Source of the DNA: Mermis nigrescens
Lineage: Eukaryota > Nematoda > Enoplea > Mermithida > Mermithidae
Direction: 5' to 3'
Assembly (NCBI GenBank): GCA_036768485.1
Contig: JAVLUZ010000154.1
Location: forward strand, 20,535,896-20,599,895
Length of the DNA: 64,000 nucleotides
Under the pieces are notes generated by a model that was not told the origin of the DNA, searched no databases, and saw only the letters and a program-made list of their open reading frames with translations. The translations under genes were made by a program, and so were the position numbers. Positions 1-12,400 of this stretch are shown piece after piece (position 1 is the first letter of the stretch; each line of letters starts with the position of its first letter).

Positions 1-1555
1 CCCAGCAGCAAAGATTATGGAACGTTTATTGCTTCCAATAATCGTAGAACACCTTCCACCTGCGGCTCATCAGCATGGTTTCCGACCACGTCACTCAACT
101 ACATCTGCCCTGCTTAACTTGTCCACAGCAATCTGCCAAGGATTCAACTGCCCTAAACCAGCTAAGAGAACTATTGCTATAGCTCTAGACCTCAGTAAAG
201 CATTTGACTCAGTTGACCACACGACGTTAATCAAGATCTTGGCGGACTCCACGATGCCTGGTTGGACTTGTCGCTGGTTAGTGGCATATTTGCGCGGAAG
301 AGAAGCCAAATGTCAGTTTAGAAACTCATCGTCAAGTTACGCCATCACCAGAATGGGTGTGCCTCAAGGTTCGGTGATCTCACCAGCTCTTTTTAATGCT
401 TACATTCGTGAGCTTCCAAGGCCACCACCACACATTCATATCGTATCATACGCTGACGACATTACCATCTTCACCAGCGACTCAAATGTGAAAACAATGG
501 AAACAAACTTGAACAACTATCTGACAGACATTTCCTCATTTTTTCAGCAGCGCCACCTCACAATCTCGATGGATAAATCTACTTGTACGTTGTTTACTCC
601 TGAGACACGCCAACACTCACTGGAACTAAACATTTTCATTAATAATGCTCGACTTCAAACCGTTAAGAACCTAAAATTCTTGGGGTTCTTTTCGACCCAA
701 GTCTTTGTTTCAAACAACACGTTGAAGCTCTGAAATCTCATATTCAGAAACAAAACAACATCATCAAAGCTTTAGCTGGCCGATCATGGGGCTCTAACAA
801 AGAAACATTGCTCCTCACTTATAAGGCGATCTGTAGATCAATTCTTAATTATGCGGCACCAGTTTGGACACCAACACTAACATCCTCAAATCTTGCCAAA
901 CTCCAAATCTGCCAGAACACCGCACTTAGAACTATTACTGGCTGCCTTCAAATGTCGCCAATTGACCATCTACACAGCGAAACACGTATGCTGACGGTCC
1001 AAGTCCACAATCGACTTTTGACAGACCAATTCTATGCATCTTGCCTCCAGGACCAACATCCGTGCAGGCAACTTTTTGGTTGTCCTGGACCACCTACACG
1101 GCGGCAACGGAACTTTTGGCTAAAAAACACTTGAAATGTATTCGAACGACAGAGTCAAACGGCACCTCACAACTTTACCCTCAACAGCCTCACTGCAACA
1201 ACAACTGCAAAAGCTCCATCAGATTGCTATCCAGGCCTGTCGCCTTCGTTTCATTCAACACAACCCACTAATAAACTGACGCCCTCCCAATATATCCGCA
1301 CAAGAGAAATTGCTACCTCGCCAAACAAGATCCACCTTAGCCCAACTTAGAGGTGGCTACAGTTACATCCTGGCGTCCACGCGTAGCAAACTCGACTCCA
1401 GCGGCCTCACACCTGACACCTGCCCACGTTGTTTGGCGGCAACAGAAGATACACGACACCTCTTCAACTGTCCATCCCGACCAACACAAGCTCGTGTCAG
1501 TGACTTATGGAAAGGGCCACAATTAGTAGTGGCCTCTCTAGACCTTTGATTGATC
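1..1555 (+). pseudogene. Non-LTR retrotransposon, 3' part, broken
   Basis: The window opens inside a reverse transcriptase. Readable motifs are the palm Asp block LDLSKAFDSVDH (about 187-222), GVPQGSVISPALFN (about 355-396) and the catalytic YADD (about 448-460), then LKFLG. At about 680 one base is missing: the downstream frame continues as VLFDPSLCFKQHVEAL and runs to a stop near 1134. After further breaks, a C-terminal piece at about 1310-1549 has a zinc-knuckle-like C-X2-C-X8-H-X3-C (CPRC...HLFNC). A CAA-rich tail (about 1581-1600) follows. This is the order expected of a jockey/I-like element lacking LTRs. The 5' part lies outside the window. At least two frameshifts make it non-functional. 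Confidence 0.85.
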
Positions 1556-1635
1556 GATGGATGACAACATGTGACGGCAATTACAACAACAACAACATAA
1601 GAGAAACATTTATGTTTACCATGTCTTACAAACAA

Positions 1636-2010
1636 TCGACAGAGAACTTTCTTGGATTGCTTGAGAATTCAGATTGGTGCCAGACAATGGCTAAACCTAA
1701 GATAGAAATGGGGCGAAAATTGCTCCGCTCGCTCCACAATTTTTGTCTCGTTTATCTCAGGCTTAGCTTATGCGCTGGCACCGATGTGAATGCACATAGC
1801 TGAGTCTAAGCCTTAGACACTGGTAAAGATCAGTCAATGTAAAGACGCGGGCATCAAAAATCAAAGATCACACAATGAAAACTCGCTTCTCATTAAGCAT
1901 AGGTATATTTTATTCGCTTGTGAGCTTATCTCTGCAGTCTAAAATGTCACTGATAGAATCAGCGCATGCGAAATCTTCGGAAAACCACGACCAAGCGCTA
2001 CTGTGTTTTG
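1636..2010 (+). repeat. Foldback repeat K, copy 1
   Basis: Starts near TTGGATTGCTTGAGAATTC and contains a hairpin. GGCTAAACCT...AAATGGGGCGAAAATTG is followed by a CTCCGCTCGCTCC apex, then CAATTTTTGTC...CAGGCTTAGC in inverted order. Related copies lie at 31062-31260 (+), 31895-32092 (-) and 61041-61155 (-). The 3' part (about 1945-2010) resembles 30295-30330 and 31540-31600. Confidence 0.6.
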
Positions 2011-2144
2011 TAATCAGGTATATCTTATGACATGTCCTATATACTAATACCTAAACGCATGCATACAGACAACTATAACAACGCTTTAAATAACTGTAAA
2101 AGTGTAAAAGAATAAAAAGTTTGTCTTCTCTGAACCATACATAC

Positions 2145-2235
2145 ACTTATGCGGGGTAGGGGTAATAACCCCGGTAAGAATCAGCCGGACAGGTACTGTC
2201 CGGCGATTTTGAGTTGGTGGAACATTTTCTTGCAT
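2145..2235 (-). repeat. Dispersed repeat T end
   Basis: The stretch around GCCGGACAGGTACTGTCCGGCG is self-complementary and recurs inverted at about 9255-9335. A fragment is also found at about 55935-55995. It probably marks one end of a short mobile element. The rest of 2236-2860 shows no convincing gene, only AT-rich sequence with another GGCGC...GCGCC-type motif near 2280. Confidence 0.4.
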
Positions 2236-3152
2236 AATTTTTGAGGTCAGAAGCAGTAAAAAAATGTCAAAGATTTTTCGGCGCTCCGCGCCGGATTTGT
2301 ATTTTTATGTACTTTTTACTTGAAAAGCGCCCACAATTGATCAATTGTCGCTTTTTTGATCCTAAATGTGATATAATGCGATCAAAATCGACTAAAAATG
2401 CTTTTAAAATATCTTATTACCACGAAAAAAACGTTTTATACGCTATTTTGACCATTTTGATCGTTTAAACAGCAAAAAAAATAGTGAACGCTAAATTCAC
2501 TGTTTTGGATTCTTGGGATTTCACCTCTCCCTGTCGACCCTGACCTTGTGCATCTATGCTCTGAAGTTTTGAACTCTTAGCATTTTCGATTTTATGTAAA
2601 AATAACAATTTTTGCAAAACAAAAAATACTCCTTCCTTTGTTTTATCGATTAGGTTCTTCTGTAGTTTTTCCTGTTGAATGTTATATGAATTTTTTTGAA
2701 CCACCTGATTTTTACAGCAATAACGAAAAACGAGCGATTATATTTGATGTAAATCGGAGCAAGAAGGACACATTTTTTACGATTCTATATAATAGTAACT
2801 TCTGTTGTGAAATGACTTGCTTTATCAAATATCGTTAACTTAGGCTTAGTTTATTGGTGATATATAATTACGCCTTATTGACATTCAACAGTTGGATTGC
2901 ACAAATCATTACGTTATAACAAATATGATTATTTCTGTCGTTACTGCTACTATTACATACTATTGCTGATGACTTCACAAGAATTACTGTTCTGTATAAG
3001 TAGCTTCTTGCGCTCATCTTTTGATTCATGCTTGCTTTTGGCATGCAAAACTGTCGATTTTTCGAACCAAGTTGTGCAGACATGTCTTTTGTTAATTCAC
3101 TGCTTATTCCGTGATGATGAACTTGTTTCTTTTTGTCGACTGAGAAATTATG

Positions 3153-3160
3153 TTTTTCAG
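3153..3160 (+). promoter_or_regulatory. Candidate 5'-UTR splice or trans-splice acceptor
   Basis: TTTTTCAG lies 53 bases upstream of the JADE start codon and fits the strong nematode 3' splice-site consensus. It could receive a spliced leader or a 5'-UTR exon. A second AG (TTTTAG) ends at 3207, six bases before the ATG. Neither can be proven from the sequence alone. Confidence 0.35.
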
Positions 3161-3213
3161 GTTTTATACATATTACATTACATATGTGTAAGTTATCCGA
3201 GTTTTAGTGGAGA

Positions 3214-3470
3214 ATGACTTCAAAACTGGGCAAGGTGTGTAGTTTCCGAAAGTTATCGAAAAATGAATCGGAAAAACTGGCTGAACTGTTCCGCACAGAC
3301 CTTATTTCGAACATGAAAATAGCTGATGCTGAACCGCTAGATAATGCAAATCTTTGTCGTATAACTGATCCCTGGCGACATGACTGGAATTGTGGTGTTC
3401 AGGTCCCTATAAATTCCGATGATGATATAACTCGGCCAGCGTTGTGTCTTGCTAGCGATCTATCTTTGCC
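3214..3470 (+). CDS. JADE: JADE exon 1
   Basis: Encodes residues 1-85 plus two bases; donor GTAAGT at 3471. ELFRTDLISNMK and DPWRHDWNCGVQVPI correspond to the conserved JADE N-terminal (EPL1-like) segment. The family's usual Ser-rich stretch before it is short here. Confidence 0.85.
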
Positions 3471-6400
3471 GTAAGTTACGTCGTACTTTGAGTTAGCATC
3501 AGGCTTTAGTAGCTTGGGAATTTCGGGGGAGAGGTAAATTGAAAGTTTTTTGGCTCAAAAATTGGAATTGCGTCATAAACATCATTTTCGGCATTTTTGA
3601 CAATGCGCTATTTTTTTAGAGTGTAAAAACATAAAAAACTTCGAAAAAATAGCAAAAATTTGAGTAAATTGAACAATATATTTCTAAAATAAAAACAGTA
3701 TACTTCATACAATGACAGGCACACGTGAGCGCAATCTATTTGCCTGTGTGTCCAGGACATTTCGCATTTTATTTTATTTTCCTTGCGACTTTTGTTTTAC
3801 CCTTGTGTTTTTTCCGAATAAAGTATTAGTATTAGTATTAGTAAAATATAATGGGAAAATTCGACACTTTTGAGCAAACATTTACTCGTAGCTCAAAACG
3901 CAAAAAATATACCCTTTTTACGTTTTTTTTTGGAAAATCGCGAATTTTTAGGGGTAAAAATTTCTGGGTGGACTTTTTGGTAGTGGTGAAAAGCCCCTTA
4001 AGTCCGCCCCGAGATGGGTTAGCATATATACATAATTTTTCTGTTCGTACAACCTAATTTTTAAAATAAAAACAGTAAACTTCATAAAATGACAGTGCCC
4101 CTACAATAATGTTGCTTAATTTCTTGACTGACTTCACTTGAGAAAAATAATTACAAGCGCGTAGAAATTGAAGGTATTTTGTGTAATATTAATCCTGTTC
4201 ATGTATGCAGCTACACACAATTGAGTGTAATTCATAGTGCAATTGCAGAATAAAGTTTTCACTCACGCTTTCATCTCTGCTAATAATAAAAATCGTTTTG
4301 GCAACTTGAAGGGCTTTTCTGATCAGTGTTTAGTATGAAACCTCTGTTTATATACTTGAACCAGAAAATCCTTTAAGTTTTCGTACAGATTTGCAAATGG
4401 TGAATTTTAATGTTGTAATGTCATGCTTCTACGGAGTAAAAACTTCATTTTTGGTGATTCAGCGATCTGGACTCGTTCCTTGAGTTTTTCACAGTAAGAC
4501 ATGTAAATCAATGCATATTGTGTGGAGCACCTCAAATTTCCAACGTTTTAATTCCTTTTTAACTCCGTTTTGCATTAGTCTGGTTGTATAAATAACTATA
4601 TAAATAAATAAATAAATAAAATAAATATATATATACACAGTATATTCAAAAACCACCATCTTAAACTAAAGCATTTCTAGCATATACATACGTAGTTGCT
4701 TGATCACAAATAAAATTTCGGGAATAAAAACACTGTTTAGTAAATTATTGTTCAAAATTAATAATTTAGTTATTTAAATATCAAAAAATTTAATATTCTT
4801 TCTAACGAGTAAGTTAAGGGATTTGAAACTTCTAGTATTGAGCACAGGCCCACCTTTTTCCCCTCTTTGGATTTATCGATATGTATGTATAGTTAGCGCC
4901 CATAAATGCACACTGGGGGCATATGGGGGTATCCCCTTACCAGGATTTTTGAAAGGCATACCTCCGTCAAGCCGTTATGGGACCAAATCTATTGCTTGAA
5001 AACCATGAAAAAGCGTTAAACGACGTCTAACAGTATAATTTTAGGTACAAACTTATTTGTCAAGGAGCAGAATGTTCAATTTGTTAACTCAGATACTTTT
5101 CTTTCATTATTTCGTATATATATTTGATGTTACAGATCATTCCATCGCCCTTATTGTTATTACTTTTCATGCACATTTAAGTGAGTATTATTGAAAAATG
5201 AAATACGACGAATTGTGTATCAAAATCTGATGTTAATTAGTTGAAAAATTACTCATTTACCCCCTCCCAAGAAAACTCGGTTTACCCCCTCGTAGAACTT
5301 TTGACCTTGTGCATGTATGATAGCACCAAGTTTAGAAAACGATAGATGTCAAACAAAGCTAATGCAACTGAAACTCACATCAATCTGATTTCACAATTCT
5401 TATTCCACAAATCGACATTGCTTTGAAAACCTTTCATATTTTAATACAACAACCAGGCCCATATCCAGGATTTTGTTTCGGGTGGGGGGAACGACTAAAA
5501 TTTTTTAAAAATGTAAGGATCAAATTTTTCGGCGCTTAGCGCCGTTTTGAAACGATTATTAGAGATTTTTGCCCTCAGAAACCCAGAAATTAGCTAAAAT
5601 ACACTACCAAAGGTCGAACAACTCTGTTTTTGCCACACTAAAATCACTACTGTACCATATTATAGTACCCACAAATTTGTGTGCATAAAATGTACAAAGA
5701 TTTTTAGGGACCATCTTTGTACATGTACAAACGGACCTTGTAAAAAAATATTGCCCAGATGCCTTAAATATGGTGAGACTCCAATGGACACCCTCTTAAA
5801 CAAATCTCATTTTCTGCATAAAACCTGAGCAAAACAGAAGACATAGATGCAGAATACGCTTTAGATTGTATAAAGACTAAAAATGGAGTGTTCAAACCGC
5901 GCTTGGGATTAAATAGACGACTGTCATTATAATTTGAACTTTGGCGCGTGTCGAAAATGTTTTTGCGATTTTTTGGCTAAAAAATCAAAGAGGGTGAAGG
6001 GAAAAATCACACATATTTCGTTTCAGGGGGCATGCATGCCCCCTACCCCATGGATACGGGCCTGACAACAACAGTTTGTTAATTTGTTTCAATCGGCTCG
6101 ATTAAATGTGAAGTACGTACATTTTAAATGTTATATATCAAGGCGGATTTCTCTTGATTATGTTTGTGAGATACTAAAAACAAACATCTTTTTTTATTTT
6201 TAGAGGCACATCTGCCGGGACAGAATCACTGTCGTTTGCCATGCAATACGATCTTGACTTGTTGGATGAAGTTTGGCTTACCTTGCTGAACAAACAATTA
6301 CAAAAAATAGGTAAGCGTCTTTCTAAGATATAGTATCTGTGCATAAGTTTGACATTTAAAGTAGTCTAATTTTTGATGTTGAATTAAGAGTAAGCAGTAG

Positions 6401-9400
6401 CGAAATCAATAAGATTCATAATAGCGAACACATATATAAGTACTGTAGACACGGATTTTCTGAATCGGCAAAGAATTTTCCCGATGTACAAAGACTTTTC
6501 GGGACCGTATTTGTTTATGTACAAAGATTTTTGGGAAGACAAAACTTGCAAAAAAAGGTCTAAAATTCGTGAAAGTTTTCGGCGCATGAGTAATTGTGTG
6601 TCCTATATATCTTTATAATGGTAGAAATGACATTTCAAAAGAAAAAATGTCAAAGTTTTTGGTGCTTCGCGCCGCTTTAAGACGATTCTTAGTGATTTTT
6701 GCCGTCAGAGACCCAGAAATTAGCTAAATTACTCTACCAAAGGTCGAACAACTCTCTTTTCACTACACTAAAATCGCTACTGTACCATATTATAGTACCC
6801 AAAAATTTATGTGTACAAAATGTACACAGACTTTTGGGGACCATCTTTGTACATGCACAAACGGACCTTGTACAAAAAAAACACTGACTGTAGAACAACT
6901 ATCTGTGCTTATTTTGTATGTATTTTGAACTCGCTCTTCATTAGTTCTTTGGTAGATTTCTGTTGAGAGATTCTTTGAGTCAAAGTAGTGTTCTGCGTCT
7001 TATGCATATTGTTTATGTTTATATATAATTCTTTATTTTTTCCTATTCTGTAAGGATGAATGAGATTCCTGCTCAGACTATCTGTTTCGGTTGAGATACT
7101 AAGAAAAGTCCAACACTCATACGAAAATTATTTAGCCGACATGAGTAATTCACTTGGTTGTTGGTATTCAGCTCATGCCCCTGTGATTCAGCAGACTGTA
7201 AAATTACTTCCCCTCTTAAACCATAGTGCAATGTATCTACTTGAATTTTTTATATTTTTCGTCTATACTATGCTGCATCCTGTTCTAGGTTTGTCTAAGC
7301 TAAGCCAAAATGCGTTCGAATTAGCCATGGAACAGCTGGAGTTGGCTGCCCATGGAAAATCAACGCCCACTGACAAAAGTCCAAATACAGTGGACAGTGA
7401 TGATACAGTTTGCGATGTTTGCAGATCGGTAAAGTACCTTTTGAAGAGTTACATTTGTATAATTTTCAATTGTTGAGAACTTGAATCTAAGTTAATTTTT
7501 TCGGAAAACGGAGTAATATGTGTCACTTTTGACAATGAGAAAATTTTTTCTAATGTACGTATACTATAGTCCTAAAAAATTTCCAATCAGGCTTTTTCAC
7601 GCAGATTTTAAAATTGCTTACACACCAGAGCCATGTGTTTTCTCCCTTGAATAACGCTAGGGGTCGCTACTATAGGTGCACAGCATGACCAATCTGGGGG
7701 TAGGTCAGCCAATCTAGGGGGGTCAAAAATTTCGCTTTTTTCGCGCCGAAATGACCTCAAAAACTGGTATACCTGCTAAAATAGCGTTAAAACTACATTA
7801 TTATACAGTTTCTGGTTATTTTCAAGCACTTTTGAATGAAATTTTCAATTTTCATTTATTTTTAGCCTTCATTTTGCCTTATTTTTTCAAAAAATTTTCC
7901 ATTCTGGGGTCTAGACCTGCCAACCATCCCCGCGTGCATATCTGATCTGGTCGCTACTTCCAAGGTTTGGCCTCCCGCCACACAAGTTCAGTCTCCCGTT
8001 TATCGATCCCGAAGGAATGAGAGGCTGGGCTGACAATAGCCAACTCGACTATCCGTTAGAAACCAGGAAGGACATTGGCTGAAATTATAATTTTTTCTCA
8101 TAAATTAGCCTTTCCAACACCATATTGCCTTGATGATTCATACCATGCGTGTAACAGAAGGATGGGGATTTCCTACCCAAGGTTGGTTGTCTCCCGATCC
8201 CCCAAAGCCAGATAATTTCTGACCGATTTTTGGAAAAATGTGATTTTTTTGACCGCTTTTAGTTTTTTTTGGCCTTTTTTGGCTGAAAATTGGGGGTCAT
8301 TTACCCCCATGCCCTTCTAAATATGGCCATGGACCCCCTACCAAAATTTCGAGCTGTTATGATTCGTACAGTCAGTGATCAGCGAGTGCAATTTTAAGCC
8401 TACATGGGAAGATGGCAATCAGATAGTGTTTTGCGATAATTGCAATGTTGGAGTGCATCAAATGTGTTACGGAGTGAAACGGATTCCAAAAGGAGCTTGG
8501 TTTTGCCGGCCTTGTTCATTAGGTTTTCGGCCAAAATGCTTACTGTGTCCTAATCGGGGCGGGGCTATGAAGAGCAGTCGGTCTTGCGACAAATGGGTCC
8601 ACGTTAGTTGCGCTCTTTGGGTACCCGAAATCGTTTTTGAAAATAAGGAGACGATGGAGCCAGCTACTAATTTGAACAACATTCCCGTAAGTTTTATTTG
8701 TGTAAGCTCATTCTTATCATGTTTGCATGATCACAGTAATCTTGACGATGTCACAAATTGTATTTCAATCAATATGTGCGAGTTCGAAATTTTGCTTGGG
8801 GACTGGTCGGCGATTCCGGTGCATTCAGAATTTAAATTAAATTAAAAAATATCGGCGAATAAATACAACTTCACTCTAAAAAACAAAGTTTGCGCAATAA
8901 TGCGACTGGAGCGTCATGTTAGTTGAAGTAAACTTAAAAACACTTAGTAGAAATTTGTATGCTCAGAAGATTTCAGTACATAGGTCGTTGACATAATGTC
9001 AGCCTAAGAATTTCGGGGTCCAATTCATCATTTTTGTTATTATTTTGTATAAAGTGACTTTTTGGGCTTAAAAATGACATGTACGCGTCATAAACGAAAT
9101 TTTTGACGTTTCTGACCATACTCGTTTTAAATATTTAAACAAAAATTGCGAACAATTTTGAGTAAATTGAATAAAGTAAAGTCAAAGAAAGGTGCCCGAA
9201 TAAAATTATTATTGCTGCTTGTGTTTTCAAAAATGATGCAAGAAAACTCCGTCAGTTCAAAATCGCCGGACAGTACCTATCTGGCTGACTCTTGAAGGGG
9301 TAACACCCACCTCACCCCTTATGTACATGTATGCTTAGCACCCTCAAATTTACAAGTACAAAGTGTACAAAGGCTTGCGAACCATCTTTGTTCGTGTACA

Positions 9401-12400
9401 ACGTAACCTTGTTAAAAAAACTGGTTCTAATCTATATTTCATCTTATATTACATATAAATGTTTTATACAATGCATCGCTAAGCAACTACCAAAGGTTAT
9501 ATTGCATTAAGACATTGTTTTCAATGACGAGTAATGTACACTTGTGATTAAATTTTAAACTGTAACTGCAACAGAGGTGGGTTCAGTGTTCTCTACTTTT
9601 GTACAAAAAATTCGATTTTTCCGTACAATCGAAAATTGGCCAAAAACTGCCTATACTTTGTGTACAAAGATGTACAAAGATCGCTCCAAAATTCTTTGTA
9701 CGAGCCTTAAAATCTTTGTCACGTGCAAAAATAAAAAATTGGGTGGGTTATATATCTAAGTCGATCAATGACTAAGTAATTTATGTCCATTCTCTTATGT
9801 ACCTCTTCTAATGTGAAAATGTTCTTATGTGATATTGCTAATTATTTGATTGCAGTTTTTTTACGAGCAGAGGTTTTCTTTTGTCTGTACAGGAGAGTCG
9901 ATTTGCGCTTCGATGTTCTCTTTGCACGAATAGAGGAGGTGCGTGTATACAGTGTAATCAAAAAGCGTGCAGGTCAGCCTATCACGTCACATGCGCTCAA
10001 AAGCACGGTTTACAGTTGCTCAGTATTCCGAAGTTCGAGGTTCGTTTTCACCGTCCAATTAGATTGATTATTTCGCGCGAGAATCGTGATCAGTTCTTAA
10101 AATTTCTTCATTGTGAAATTTTTTTAGTAATCTGGGGTAGCTAACTTTGTTGACATAACTTTTGTAGTATACGGTTTGATTTAGCAAATCAGTTTCTAAG
10201 TATGAAGAAACAGGCTTTGACTTTCTTCTAATCTGATGGATTCATTTACTCATTATTGAAATTCCTGCATATGTACATATGTTATATGTACAGCCAGGCC
10301 CGTATTCAGGATTTTATTTCGCGGGGGGGCGAAAATTTTTGGGCAAAAATAAAGACATTTTTGAGCGTATTTCAAAGAGCTCTATGCAATAGTGAAGAAA
10401 AATTTCAAAAAATTTCAAAAATTTCGACTTTATTCCGTACTCATATTAAACTGATTTATCGTTTAAACACTCTACCTAACCGATTTCTCATCATTCAATC
10501 GACGAATAATTTTCTAACTTCTTTCTTAATCTTTGTGATTTACAAAGAGAGAGACAACAGAGAAGTTGAATGATTCGGCGCGAAGCGCCAAAAAAATTCG
10601 ACATGTTCTACATGTCTAACTCAAATTTAAGCGGTTTTGGGCAGGCTAGAATACAAAAACTAAAGATAAACGATAAAATCGGCGCCAAGCGCCGGGAAAT
10701 TTTGAGTTTACTAGCTCAGAAGTACGCTAAAACCCTATTTTGGTGGTGTTTCATACCTGCTTCGAGAATTTTTTATTTTTTCCTTAGGGAGAACCCTTGT
10801 GTGTTTCAAGAATTATTTTTCATTTCCGGAAGGGGGCGGCCTCCCTGACCCCCGCTCCCCCTGAATACGGGCCTATGTACAGCACAAGCATACCGCTAGG
10901 CAATAATTAATTCTTTGAAAAGAAGTTTAACCCAAATAAGAATATAATTATTTTATTTGATACATAGTAAAGTCAGAAAAATCTATCAGTTGGGAAGGAT
11001 ATGGGTGTACATATGTATGTAAATTAGATTATTTTTAATAATTCGGATAAGGGTACTCATGCATGCACAGCATGGGAATGGGTGTGTGACATTGGAAATT
11101 TTTGAATACTTTTTTGACTCAAAAGCAATGGATATAAGCAGCCCTTTGGAATCCAGAATTTTATTTCGACAGAAAATTATCCAAATTTTCAGAGTGTATT
11201 TAATGCAATAATAAGCGATTTTACGTGCTTGAACGACATTTTTCGACGTTCTTTTGCGTTTTTTGATCACATCTTTAGCTTTTGATGATGAAAGAAATAA
11301 AAATTGATCGATTCGGCAAACTTTTTAGCATTTCTGCTCTTCGAAACTCTACTTTTGCTGCCTTTTTGAGAACAAACGATGCAAAATGCATGCGTATTAA
11401 AAAAATTCAGCGCGGAGCTGTGGAAATTTTTTGACATTTTTATTATTTTAAGCTCAATTTTACAACGTTTTGAATATAAACAATGCAGTAATTATAGCGC
11501 CGAAAAATTGTTATTGTTTTAAGCTCAATTTTAAGCTCAATTCTGCATCTTTCGACGTGCAAAAGGTTTTATCTGGCGAACGATTTTAGCTGGAAAAAAA
11601 TAAAATTAGTATTAAATATATATTTAGAAGGAATTAATGGCGCCAAGTGGAGGAAATTCTAGCATTTTCACACTGGGAAGGTCAAAAATCGATATAGTCT
11701 CAAAGCTGAAGATTCTTAAAAGAATTTCAGGGAGAACGAATTTCCTATTTTACCACCCTGGATACAGGCCTGGATATACGTCAAACACATAATTTTTAAC
11801 ATTCATGACGATACTATTTCTGTTTAGAAGACAAAAATAGGAGAATTTTGGAAAAATATAAAAAATCGAATTAATTGAACAAAACATTGTAAAAAATTAG
11901 TAGGCGCTTCTGACCTTGCACCTTAAGCCCCAACTCTTTCAGGTGAGCTTACATAGTGATTCGTTTGCATGCTGCATCGATGCATCGTGGTTTTCATCTC
12001 GACTCATAATAAAAAAATTTTTTATCATATCGCATGGGCACATCCGGAGTAGGTGATAGGGTATCCCCAAAATGACGTTTAAGAGCATATCCTCTAAGGA
12101 TATTTTTGATTAGACCGTATTCATTGCACGATGAAGGAGCATCAAATAAGAGCCAGCAGTTACGGATAATGAACTCAGTTGCTTTCGCCTAGACTTTTTC
12201 CTGATTTTTTTGATTTTATGCAGATTGGATATTGTATAATTCAAGTCATTCATCCTTCCTGATTGCTTATTTTAAAAAATAATAAGATATCAAAATGCTT
12301 TGGATGTTCGGTATATGTATATGTAGACGCTTAAAGCTATGCATCAAAAAATAACTATTCTTTATATTGTCCGACAAACGTTACGTAATTTAGTCTATTT

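Noticed and set aside
7060..7288. Start of a 138-residue open frame before JADE exon 3
   Set aside because: Only the part after the acceptor at 7288 matches JADE; the upstream part is hydrophobic intron translation.
8372..8398. Starting JADE exon 4 at 8372
   Set aside because: In frame, but it adds nine residues to the PHD1 zinc loop. The TTTTAAG acceptor at 8398 restores the exact family spacing. Kept only as a possible isoform.
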